Assembly: GCA_012032475.1 (NCBI GenBank)
Contig: JAAUSY010000024.1
Span: forward strand, 1 to 37,694
Length of the DNA: 37,694 nucleotides
Reading direction: 5' to 3'
Source of the DNA: Chloroflexaceae bacterium
GTDB taxonomy: Bacteria; Chloroflexota; Chloroflexia; Chloroflexales; Chloroflexaceae
Positions 1 to 8,131 of the stretch are shown here, in pieces (the first letter of the stretch is position 1; every line of letters begins with the position of its first letter). A program made the position numbers and the translations under genes. The notes beneath the pieces were generated by a model that was not told the DNA's origin, did no database searches, and saw only the letters and a list, made by a program, of their open reading frames with translations.

Positions 1-727
1 CGGCCTGCTGCTCGGCCTGGGTTCGGGCGGCTCGCTCCTGCGCGGCCCGTTGTTCGGCCTGGGTTCGGGCGGCTTGTTCTTGCTTCGCCTGCTGCTCGGC
101 TTGCTTTGTCCGTTGTTCGGCTCGCGCCCGCGCCACCCGTTCCTGCTGATACTCCCAATCCAGTTCCTCGAAGCTCAGGAACCGCTGCCCATCCGGGCGG
201 TAGAGGTACAGTTCGTCGGGGGTCATGACAAAGCGGATGTCCAGCCGCGGACTGCTCCAATCGTGCAGGGAAGGGATTTCCTTCAGCCGGTGTCCCCGCC
301 GCAGCCACCCGCGCAGCACGTGGTGGTCAGGGTCGTAGAGGTAGTACTCCTCGACCTGGTAGGTGTCGTAGAACCGGAGCTTGTCCGCCAGTTCTTCGGC
401 GGTGTTCCCTGGGGATTGTACCTCGAAGACCACCTGGGGGGCGATGTGCCCTTCTTCCCACTGCTTGTAGGAACCACGGTCGCCTTTGGGCCGACCAAAG
501 ACGACCATCGCATCGGGGGCGCGACGAATGGCCGGCTGGCCTCCGACCGGGTACCAGAGCAGGTCACCGGCCACGAACACCTCCGGGCGGTCGTGATAGA
601 TGGCATCCAGGTTGCCCTTGATCATCGCAATCCAGCGGAACTGGCGCGTGTTGTCGGCCATGGGTTGTCCATCACTTTCCGGGTAGATGATCTCCGGCTC
701 GATGCCGGGGAGGGTGGCGGTTGCCAT
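1..727 (-). CDS. Uma2 family (DUF820) endonuclease-like protein, C-terminus cut by window edge
   Basis: This minus-strand reading frame encodes a Uma2/DUF820 PD-(D/E)XK fold protein, read directly from the reverse complement. The core shows APDAMVVFGRPKG followed by FEVQSP and then DKLRFYDTYQVEEYYLYDPD, the usual order of the Uma2 nuclease motifs (Asp, then Glu-x-Gln in place of Glu-x-Lys). The C-terminal part from about residue 190 is a charged Ala/Gln/Glu/Arg coiled coil made of near-repeats of the type ARTQAEQ and continues past base 1. The ATG at 725-727 is chosen because an AGGAGG lies about 8 bases upstream; another ATG at 733-735 is out of frame. Uma2 proteins are very abundant in Cyanobacteria and Chloroflexota, and their cellular role is unknown. 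It follows ahcY but has its own -10 box, so it may be separately transcribed. Confidence 0.88.
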   Translation of the reverse strand, partial: MATATLPGIEPEIIYPESDGQPMADNTRQFRWIAMIKGNLDAIYHDRPEVFVAGDLLWYPVGGQPAIRRAPDAMVVFGRPKGDRGSYKQWEEGHIAPQVVFEVQSPGNTAEELADKLRFYDTYQVEEYYLYDPDHHVLRGWLRRGHRLKEIPSLHDWSSPRLDIRFVMTPDELYLYRPDGQRFLSFEELDWEYQQERVARARAEQRTKQAEQQAKQEQAARTQAEQRAAQERAARTQAEQQA

Positions 728-796
728 CGGTTCATCCTCCTTTCTTCCGCTTCTTTCCCTGAGAGGTGTGGCTATGAAGAAGCCTCCGTGCCCCCT

Positions 797-805
797 ATTA
801 TATCA
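797..805 (-). promoter_or_regulatory. Extended -10 promoter for the Uma2 gene
   Basis: The minus strand reads TGATATAAT, a consensus TATAAT with an upstream TG, about 70 bases before the Uma2 start and just after the ahcY stop codon. No good -35 box is visible. Confidence 0.5.
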
Positions 806-815
806 CGTTCAGGCG

Positions 816-2099
<1,284 letters not shown>

Positions 2100-2158
2100 T
2101 TACTTTGCAAACGAAATACTTCCTCAGTCATCAGTCATCACTTAACGTGTCACTGGCA

Positions 2159-3115
2159 TCACGCCAGCAGGTCGCTCCTTCCAAAGGCTTCTTCGTAGCG
2201 CGCTGCGAATGCCTCAAGCGTATAGCGGTGTTCCTGGCAGCCACGCTGTTCAATGGCATAGGCCGCAGCCAGCGCCGCCACGCGCCCGGTAACCTCCAGC
2301 GGCAGCCGGCGAACCAACCCGTAGACCAGGCCGGCCAGGTAGGCATCCCCCGCGCCGGTCGGGTCGTTGACCTCATGAATAGGAGCGACCGGGATATCCA
2401 GTTTCCGATATTCCGGTTCGCGGGTGTAGATAGTCGAACCAAGCTCCCCGCGGGTGACGACCGTCACGGGGGTGCTGGCAATCAGGTCCTCTTCGCTGAT
2501 TTCCAGCTTGCGGGCCATCATTCCAAATTCGTAGTCGTTCCCGACCAGCACCCGTGCGCCGGTCAGGCCGGCCCGGAGGTGCGCAGCCTCCAGACGCGGG
2601 GTTTGCTTGCCCGGGTCGAACACATACGGAATGCCCAGTTCCTGGCACTCAATGGCATGCTGGTACATCCCCTCGGAGTCCGAGGGGGAGATGAGCACCA
2701 GGTCGTCGGGGCTAAGCTCCAGGGTGCGGAGCGAAAGTTGGCGCGAATAGGCCATCGCGCCGCTATAGAAAGCGACAATCTGGTTGTCGGCCTGGTCCGT
2801 GGTGATAAAGCACGACGACGTAAACTCATGGTCAATCGTGACAATCCGCGAGGTTTCAATCCCCTGGGTTTCAAGCCAGTGGCGATATTCGCCAAAGTCG
2901 TGGCCGGCCGTGCCGAAAATCAGCGGTCGTTCTCCCAGGAGCGCCAGGTTATAGGCGATATTCCCCGCCACCCCGCCGCGCATTTTCCGCATCGCGTCAA
3001 CGAGGAAGCTGACCGAGAGGATGTGGGCCTTCTCCGGCAGGATATGGTCTTTGAAGTAGCCGGGAAAGTTCATGATGTAGTCGTACGCCAGTGAGCCAGT
3101 GACAACAATTCGCAT
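2159..3115 (-). CDS. PfkB family sugar kinase, probable adenosine kinase
   Basis: The 318-residue protein has the two PfkB signatures: GGVAGNIAYNLALLG near residue 47 and NDPTGAGDAYLAGL near residue 247, where the Asp of GAGD is the catalytic base. The N-terminal lid region (GSLAYDYIMNFPG) and the segment ETSRIVTIDHEFTSSCFITTD resemble bacterial PfkB-type adenosine kinases. It probably phosphorylates adenosine to AMP. The specificity is inferred mainly from its place immediately upstream of ahcY in the same operon; ribokinase or another nucleoside kinase is possible. The ATG at 3113-3115 follows a GGAAGGAGCAAAG ribosome site. Confidence 0.88.
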   Translation of the reverse strand: MRIVVTGSLAYDYIMNFPGYFKDHILPEKAHILSVSFLVDAMRKMRGGVAGNIAYNLALLGERPLIFGTAGHDFGEYRHWLETQGIETSRIVTIDHEFTSSCFITTDQADNQIVAFYSGAMAYSRQLSLRTLELSPDDLVLISPSDSEGMYQHAIECQELGIPYVFDPGKQTPRLEAAHLRAGLTGARVLVGNDYEFGMMARKLEISEEDLIASTPVTVVTRGELGSTIYTREPEYRKLDIPVAPIHEVNDPTGAGDAYLAGLVYGLVRRLPLEVTGRVAALAAAYAIEQRGCQEHRYTLEAFAARYEEAFGRSDLLA

Positions 3116-3181
3116 AGGCTTTGCTCCTTCCTTTCTGTTCTATCCATTCCCTTTTCATCTCCTTTTCCGTTTCAACATCTG

Positions 3182-4090
3182 CTAGAGGTCTTCCAGTTCG
3201 GCTTCCGAAAGCCCCGTATAGCGGGCAACCAGCGCCCGGTCCATCCCGTCCGCCAGCATCGCACGGGCCATCTCGCGGGACTTCCGGACCTGTCCTTCCT
3301 CCATACCTTCCGTCAACCCGGCCCGGTGCCCGCGCTCAATGCCCGCTTCCAACCCCTCGATGCGCCCTTCTTCCAACCCGGTGTAGTAGAGGCTGCGTTC
3401 ATCTCGCAACTGCTTCAGGCTGCCCTGATAGAACATCCATTCCTCCCGCGAGAGCGCCCCTTCCTCCGCAGCCCGGAACGCCAGCGTGTATGGTTCCACC
3501 GCCAGTTCCTCCGGAACCACATCCAGGGTCGCCATGTGGCTGAGCAGGTAGAGCCACTTCTCCGTGCCGGTGGTCAGTTCCGTCAGGGCCCGCGTGAACT
3601 TGGGCAGTTCGATGAAAACGAACGTCAAGCCCTGGTAGAACACCTGCCCGGTCGCGACATTCGCCAACTGGATACGCCGCAAGAAGTCCGGTTCGTCGTC
3701 CATGCGGAAGCTCAGGATACTGGTCACATAGATGGGCAGCAGCTTGAACGGCGGCCCTTCGTCGCCGCGCTGCACCTGCTGCGTGATGGGAAAGGTGGCG
3801 TAGTAGAGCGCCCGCTCTTTGAAGTAGCTGCGGCGGTTGCGCTGCATCTCCACCAGAAAGTGCTGCCCGGTCGCGTCGGTGCAGTAGATATCGAAGATTC
3901 CCGTCCGCTCCCCCATACTGTCGGGTATCTGCTCGGTCGGTAGATAGACCAGGTCGGTAATGGGGTGGGGCAGGGCCAGCACCTCGAACAGAAAGTGTCT
4001 GAGGATTTCCTTGCTCTCCGGGCTGTTTCTGCGCCCGAAGAGCCGCTTGAACCCGTAGTCGGTGGTCGGGTCAATGAAGCGGGTGGGCAT
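3182..4090 (-). CDS. Rpn family recombination-promoting nuclease / PD-(D/E)XK transposase-like protein
   Basis: The product (302 residues from the chosen start) opens with RFIDPTTDYGFKRLFG, the hallmark N-terminus of the Rpn/PDDEXK_2 family. The nuclease motifs are GIFDIYC (Asp) and HFLVEMQ (Glu-x-Gln). The middle part runs ERALYYATFPITQQ and GLTFVFIELPKF. The C-terminal third is a Gly/Glu-rich repeat zone (GLEEGRIEGLEAGIERGHRAGLTEG is split by the family's usual heptad-like pattern), common in this family. The ATG at 4088-4090 is preferred over a longer frame because AAAGGAG lies upstream and because it avoids overlap with the previous gene. Rpn proteins cut DNA and promote RecA-independent recombination. 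Its place inside a SAM-recycling operon is odd and suggests insertion. Confidence 0.9.
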   Translation of the reverse strand: MPTRFIDPTTDYGFKRLFGRRNSPESKEILRHFLFEVLALPHPITDLVYLPTEQIPDSMGERTGIFDIYCTDATGQHFLVEMQRNRRSYFKERALYYATFPITQQVQRGDEGPPFKLLPIYVTSILSFRMDDEPDFLRRIQLANVATGQVFYQGLTFVFIELPKFTRALTELTTGTEKWLYLLSHMATLDVVPEELAVEPYTLAFRAAEEGALSREEWMFYQGSLKQLRDERSLYYTGLEEGRIEGLEAGIERGHRAGLTEGMEEGQVRKSREMARAMLADGMDRALVARYTGLSEAELEDL

Positions 4091-4104
4091 CGGTTCGCTC
4101 CTTT

Positions 4105-5226
4105 CTATTCTCTGCTCCCTGGCGGCCGGATTCTCCCCTCGGTATCTTTGAACCCGTAGGCCAGACGCAGCAACCGCGAAACCTCGACACAAAGCTGCAT
4201 GGCCCGTTCGGCCAGCGCCACCGACAGGTGTTCCAACCCGCCGCTAGTACTGATGGCCGACGCCGGCACCAGCAGGTCCTGGGGAACCCCCACGGCCCCC
4301 AGTTCATGCACCAGGTCCTGAAACCGTTCCACCAGGGTCTCGGCGGTCTCCAGCGCCAGTGCCTCTTCTTGAGCCGGTATCAATCCCCATATCACGAAGC
4401 CCCGGCGGTTAAGGAAGGCCGGGAGCACCGGGGCCGCATCCAGCAAGATGTCCTGGCGGTAATAGACATCGCAGGCAAAGCATTCCATGGAGGTTTCCAT
4501 AAGTTGTTCCCAATGAATCGGTGGCGGTTGTTCTTTCTGCCTGGGGCCAATGGCCCCCACCGAGAGACCACGCCCCCCCCGGACCCCGGCAAAAACCAGT
4601 TCGAGCATATCAATGCTGCGGTCCCAATCCAGGGGAAGAAACGGTGAATGGATGGCATCCAGAAAGGGTTCATCCAGGCAAATGATCGTCGTATCCGCCT
4701 GGTCGTTGAACTGCGCTGAGAGCCAGGAGGCTCGCAGAGACAGATGGTGCGTCAGGGCTTCGAGCAGCATCGGGTCATAGACCAGGGGACGTTCCTGCTC
4801 GTCGGCAAGTTTCAACCCCAGACTGATGGGTCCCACGAGCATACTTCGCACCACCACTCCTTCGAACCGGCTCCTAGGAACCTGAAGCGCTTCTTTCAAG
4901 CCAGCAGCATATTCTTCGGTCAGGGCCCCCGCCGAGATGTCATGGGTCAGGTAGGCCAGCGAAAGCCGGTCCAGGTCACGTTCGGCAATCGCCCGATCAA
5001 CGTAGACCCGCCGGCTGGTGCTGTCAATGACCAGTCCGGGAAAGCCGGCGGCGCTCTGGACAAAACGCTGCTCACGAAAGCTGCGACGGGGCAGTTGCGG
5101 CCAGGTGAGAAACGATGGAATGGCGGGCACCGTCGCCATCACCAGACCAAGCGCCAGCGACGGATTGGCATGGGGCATCCCACCGGGCGCTACTGGCAAA
5201 CAGGCGGGATGAAATGAGCGTGGCAT
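4105..5226 (-). CDS. MetE/UroD-superfamily methyltransferase-like protein
   Basis: The 373-residue product resembles the single-domain UROD/cobalamin-independent methionine synthase superfamily. Evidence is the N-terminal GGMPHANPSLALGLV (family form GSLPH), the FLTWPQLPRRSFREQ segment, then VGPISLGLKL and ICLDEPFLDAI, in the family order of the TIM barrel. In the family, homologous proteins move a methyl group to homocysteine or a thiol, with a zinc-bound Cys late in the protein in a PSCGLG-type motif. Here that place reads ISTSGGLEHL, so the Cys seems to be missing, and catalysis of the usual reaction is doubtful. Its start overlaps the mtnA end by 37 bases, so the two are probably translationally coupled. 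No strong ribosome site is seen, and a shorter start at 5178 is possible. Confidence 0.7.
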   Translation of the reverse strand: MPRSFHPACLPVAPGGMPHANPSLALGLVMATVPAIPSFLTWPQLPRRSFREQRFVQSAAGFPGLVIDSTSRRVYVDRAIAERDLDRLSLAYLTHDISAGALTEEYAAGLKEALQVPRSRFEGVVVRSMLVGPISLGLKLADEQERPLVYDPMLLEALTHHLSLRASWLSAQFNDQADTTIICLDEPFLDAIHSPFLPLDWDRSIDMLELVFAGVRGGRGLSVGAIGPRQKEQPPPIHWEQLMETSMECFACDVYYRQDILLDAAPVLPAFLNRRGFVIWGLIPAQEEALALETAETLVERFQDLVHELGAVGVPQDLLVPASAISTSGGLEHLSVALAERAMQLCVEVSRLLRLAYGFKDTEGRIRPPGSRE

Positions 5227-6263
5227 AGCTGACGCAACCCGCGGTCAAATGGCGGGTACCATACTCCTTGTTCGGTAATAATGGCGGTAATCAGTTCGTG
5301 GGGGGTGACATCGAACGCCGGGTGGGCGGCCTGCACCCCCGCCGGCGCAATTTGCTGGCCCCGAATGAAGGTGACCTCGTCGGGCGACCGTTCCTCTATC
5401 GGTATCTGGTCGCCATGGGTCAGCGAAAGGTCTACCGTTGACGATGGAGCCGCGACGTAGAAGGGCAGGTGGTGGGTTTGGGCCAGCACCGCCAGGCTAT
5501 AGGTGCCAATCTTGTTTGCCACATCGCCATTGGCGACAATCCGGTCGGCTCCCACGATGATACAGTCAATTTCGCCCCGCCGCATCATATAGCCTGCCAT
5601 ATTGTCGGTGATGAGGGTCTGGGGGATGCCGGCCTCCCGAAGTTCCCAGGCGGTCAGACGGGCCCCCTGGAGAAAAGGCCGCGTCTCATCTACGAAGACA
5701 TGGAGCCTGCGCCCCTGGTGGTGCGCGGTGCGGATGGGGGCCAGGGCGGTTCCGTAGCCGGCGGTGGCAAGCCCCCCGGCGTTGCAGTGGGTCAGCACGC
5801 GCCCGCGCTCTGGAATGAGCGGGGCCCCGTGTTCCCCGATAGCCTTGCACATCGCCAGGTCTTCTGCCAGGATAGCATGGGCTTCGTCGAGCAGGCGCGA
5901 CCGGAGCATCTCCCCACCTTCCTGGGTCCCCGCCTGCGCACACTGGAGCATGCGCGAGGTAGCCCAGCTCAGGTTGACCGCAGTCGGACGCTGGTCATCC
6001 AGCATTCGTTTGGCCTGCCATAGCTCGTCGAGGAGCGCCTCGGTGCTGGTGGCCTCGCTGCGCTGGGCCGCCAGGGCCACCCCATAGGCTGCCGTACAAC
6101 CGATGGCCGGTGCGCCACGCACTTGCATGGTTTTGATGGCGCGGGCCACTTCGGGCAGGGTGCGACAGCGGACGGTGACCTCTTCCAGTGGGAGCAGCAG
6201 TTGGTCAATCAGGCAGACGGAACCGTCTTCCCACCAGACCGTTCGTAACTCATGGGTGCTCAT
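5190..6263 (-). CDS. mtnA: S-methyl-5-thioribose-1-phosphate isomerase
   Basis: The 357-residue enzyme converts 5-methylthioribose-1-phosphate to methylthioribulose-1-phosphate in methionine salvage. Family motifs are plain: MQVRGAPAIGCTAAYGVALA near residue 45, VLTHCNAGGLATAGYGTALA with the catalytic Cys near residue 160, VDETRPFLQGARLTAWEL, and IVGADRIVANGDVANKIGTY with the catalytic Asp near 235. The end reads AFDVTPHELITAIITEQGV. The ATG at 6261-6263 is preferred to a TTG nine bases upstream, because the AAGGAGG site at 6273-6279 is about 10 bases away from it and only one base from the TTG. It is the first gene of the SAM-recycling operon. The related translation factor eIF2B-like proteins are excluded by the complete active site. 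Confidence 0.96.
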   Translation of the reverse strand: MSTHELRTVWWEDGSVCLIDQLLLPLEEVTVRCRTLPEVARAIKTMQVRGAPAIGCTAAYGVALAAQRSEATSTEALLDELWQAKRMLDDQRPTAVNLSWATSRMLQCAQAGTQEGGEMLRSRLLDEAHAILAEDLAMCKAIGEHGAPLIPERGRVLTHCNAGGLATAGYGTALAPIRTAHHQGRRLHVFVDETRPFLQGARLTAWELREAGIPQTLITDNMAGYMMRRGEIDCIIVGADRIVANGDVANKIGTYSLAVLAQTHHLPFYVAAPSSTVDLSLTHGDQIPIEERSPDEVTFIRGQQIAPAGVQAAHPAFDVTPHELITAIITEQGVWYPPFDRGLRQLCHAHFIPPVCQ

Positions 6264-6332
6264 CTGATGCAATCCTCCTTGCGCCTTCCCTCACCAGGGT
6301 ATGGCGAGGGAATAGACTGGACAACGAGAGCG

Positions 6333-6361
6333 ATTGTATCATGGGTAGAGGGACGGCGCAA
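6333..6361 (-). promoter_or_regulatory. Promoter of the mtnA operon
   Basis: On the minus strand a TTGCGC -35 box is followed 17 bases later by TGA-TACAAT, an extended -10, about 70 bases before the mtnA start. No SAM riboswitch-like fold is seen in the short leader. Confidence 0.5.
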
Positions 6362-6381
6362 CAACCGGGGAGCGAATCGGG

Positions 6382-6387
6382 TATAAT
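6382..6387 (+). promoter_or_regulatory. -10 box upstream of the RsbU-like phosphatase gene
   Basis: A consensus TATAAT lies about 82 bases before the chosen start, diverging from the mtnA promoter. The -35 region is weak. Confidence 0.4.
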
Positions 6388-6468
6388 AAACCACACACGG
6401 GGGGCTTTGTTGTCCCCCAAACCAGACCAGGCCAGATCAGGCCAGGAGCCTACCAGGAGCATCAGCGG

Positions 6469-7842
6469 TTGGAACCCATGCCGAACTCCATGTCTGCCGA
6501 GCACCGAGACCTCCGGCTGGATTTTTACCGCCAATCGTACGATGCCCTGCGCAAGATTGTTCGGGCAACCGGCCTTCTTTTTTTGCTCAGTGTGGTCGTG
6601 TTTGCCCTGTTCGTCTTCGAGCCATACACCCGTATCCCCGAACTGGTGCTCCTCGATGTTCTGAACGCCGCGGGGTGTATCATCTGGATCGTGGCGAGTT
6701 TTCGCCCGATGAACAGGCTCTTGCTCTACACGCTCACGCTGGCGGGGGTCGCCCTGGTGCTGGTCACCAATGCCGGCGAATCCGTGTTGCTTGGCGACTT
6801 CATGAGCATCTTTCTGATGACGCTGGCGGTGAACATTTTCGGGGTGGTGCTTCCCTGGCCGACTATCTGGACCGCTGGCATGCAGGGAATGGTCATGGTT
6901 GCGAGCATCAGTATGGGAGCATACTGGAAGCCTTTTCTGATTGGCCCCCTCGTGACGACCTGGATTATTTCCCTCCTTTCGCTGGTCGTCCATGCTCTGT
7001 TGACGCATCAGCGGTGGGAGGGTTTCCTCAACCAGCACCGCATTGAGCAGTTGAACATCGAGCTTCGGGCGGCCAACGAGCTGTTGCAAACACACACCGA
7101 CCGCCTGGAAAACGAACTGGCGCTGGCCCGCAGCATTCAGCAGGGGTTGCTGCCTCCTTCTTGCCCTTCCTGGCCTGGCCTGGATGTAGTGTGCTATAGC
7201 AAGCCAGCCCTTGAAGTCGGCGGCGATTTCTACAGCTACCACACGTTCGCTCACGGGCATGTCGCCCTGGCAGTGGGCGATGTTTCTGGCAAGGGGGTGG
7301 CAGCGGCCCTGCTGATGGCCGCCGGGCTTTCGCTGTTTGCCGCAACGCTCTCGCAAGATCTTTCTCCAGGAGGACGCCTGGCCTACCTGGACCAGGCGCT
7401 GGTTCCCTATACTCGGACACGCCACCAGAATTGTGCGCTCAGCTATGTCGAACTCAATACCCGCACGCTGCGGGTCGTGAATGCCGGGTGTATTCCGCCG
7501 TTCATCCGGCGGATGCATGGCGCGGTTGAATGGCCCGATGTATCTGGCTTTGCGCTGGGGTACGGGTTGGGGTCCCAATGCGGCTATCAGGAAAAGGTGC
7601 TGGATCTCCCGCCCGGCGACCTGGTGGTGCTCATCAGCGATGGCCTGGTTGAGGCGAAAAATGCCCAGGGTGATATGTTCGGGTTCGAGCGGTTTGAGCG
7701 GGCCGTGGCGGGTGGCCCCATCGTCAGTGCCCAGGCGATGCTCAGCCACCTGCTGGCCGAACTGGCGGCCTTTATCGGGACGACAACGCCCCACGACGAT
7801 ATCACCATGGTGGTGTTTCGGGTGCATGGGAGGATGTCATAG
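6469..7842 (+). CDS. Membrane-bound RsbU/SpoIIE-type PP2C serine phosphatase
   Basis: The 457-residue protein has about six hydrophobic segments in residues 30-180 (for example LLFLLSVVVFALFVF), then a coiled coil (residues about 185-225) and a SpoIIE/RsbU phosphatase domain from about 225 to the end. Phosphatase motifs are ARSIQQGLLP, LEVGGDFYSY, LAVGDVSGKGVAAALLMA, NAGCIPPFI, LISDGLVEAK and PHDDITMVVFRV; the metal-binding Asp residues are present, so it should be active. Such enzymes remove phosphate from anti-sigma antagonist proteins and turn on a stress sigma factor; here no such partner lies next to it. The TTG at 6469 is chosen because AGGAG sits 9 bases upstream. The ATG at 6478 is the alternative. 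Confidence 0.92.
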   Translation: MEPMPNSMSAEHRDLRLDFYRQSYDALRKIVRATGLLFLLSVVVFALFVFEPYTRIPELVLLDVLNAAGCIIWIVASFRPMNRLLLYTLTLAGVALVLVTNAGESVLLGDFMSIFLMTLAVNIFGVVLPWPTIWTAGMQGMVMVASISMGAYWKPFLIGPLVTTWIISLLSLVVHALLTHQRWEGFLNQHRIEQLNIELRAANELLQTHTDRLENELALARSIQQGLLPPSCPSWPGLDVVCYSKPALEVGGDFYSYHTFAHGHVALAVGDVSGKGVAAALLMAAGLSLFAATLSQDLSPGGRLAYLDQALVPYTRTRHQNCALSYVELNTRTLRVVNAGCIPPFIRRMHGAVEWPDVSGFALGYGLGSQCGYQEKVLDLPPGDLVVLISDGLVEAKNAQGDMFGFERFERAVAGGPIVSAQAMLSHLLAELAAFIGTTTPHDDITMVVFRVHGRMS

Positions 7843-7854
7843 TCATAGGAGGGG

Positions 7855-7900
7855 TAAGAAAAAACCCCTCCCCCCCTGGGCAAGCCCGGCGGGGGAGGGG
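7855..7900 (-). terminator. Rho-independent terminator of the tRNA-Ala gene
   Basis: A GC-rich hairpin (arms 7865-7880 and 7885-7900, loop CAAG, one mismatch and one G-T pair) is followed on the minus strand by TTTTTTCTTA. The run of T sits only on the minus-strand side, so it serves the tRNA, though it may also slow transcripts from the phosphatase gene that meet it. Confidence 0.85.
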
Positions 7901-7911
7901 GTGTCGGGTGC

Positions 7912-7988
7912 TGGTGGAGGTGAGGGGGATCGAACCCCTGACCTCGACAGTGCGATTGTCGCGCTCTCCCAAACTGAGCTACACCCCC
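7912..7988 (-). tRNA. tRNA-Ala (anticodon CGC)
   Basis: The minus strand folds as a full cloverleaf. The acceptor stem GGGGGTG pairs with CACCTCC and holds the G3-U70 pair that identifies tRNA-Ala. The D arm is GCTC/GAGC. The anticodon stem CGACA/TGTCG has loop ATCGCAC, with anticodon CGC reading GCG. The T arm is AGGGG-TTCGATC-CCCCT. A genomic CCA follows the discriminator A. It has its own promoter and terminator. Confidence 0.96.
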
Positions 7989-7999
7989 ACGCACGCCTC

Positions 8000-8029
8000 A
8001 GTATAGCACAGGCAGCAAGCCGATGTCAA
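8000..8029 (-). promoter_or_regulatory. Strong sigma-70 type promoter of tRNA-Ala
   Basis: The minus strand has TTGACA (8024-8029), an 18-base spacer and TATACT (8000-8005), ending 11 bases before the mature tRNA. Confidence 0.85.
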
Positions 8030-8063
8030 GATGAGCATGAATTACTGAATTAACAGGCTATGA

Positions 8064-8072
8064 TGGTATAAT
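8064..8072 (+). promoter_or_regulatory. Extended -10 promoter of the spermidine-synthase-like gene
   Basis: TGG-TATAAT is an extended -10 box about 60 bases before the start codon. The -35 region is poor (TTACTG at 19 bases). Confidence 0.55.
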
Positions 8073-8131
8073 ACGCTGGTTGTTCGGTACCATGGTTCCA
8101 AAGAAAAAAGAGGAAGGAAACTCCGCACCCT

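Noticed and set aside
6264-6332. Possible SAM or related riboswitch before the mtnA operon
   Set aside because: The leader from the -10 box to the start is only about 70 bases, and I see no paired architecture of a known SAM class.
6250-7827. A 525-residue minus-strand frame opposite the RsbU-like gene
   Set aside because: Composition is rich in His, Gln and Arg with no fold signature; it is a shadow of the SpoIIE-domain gene.
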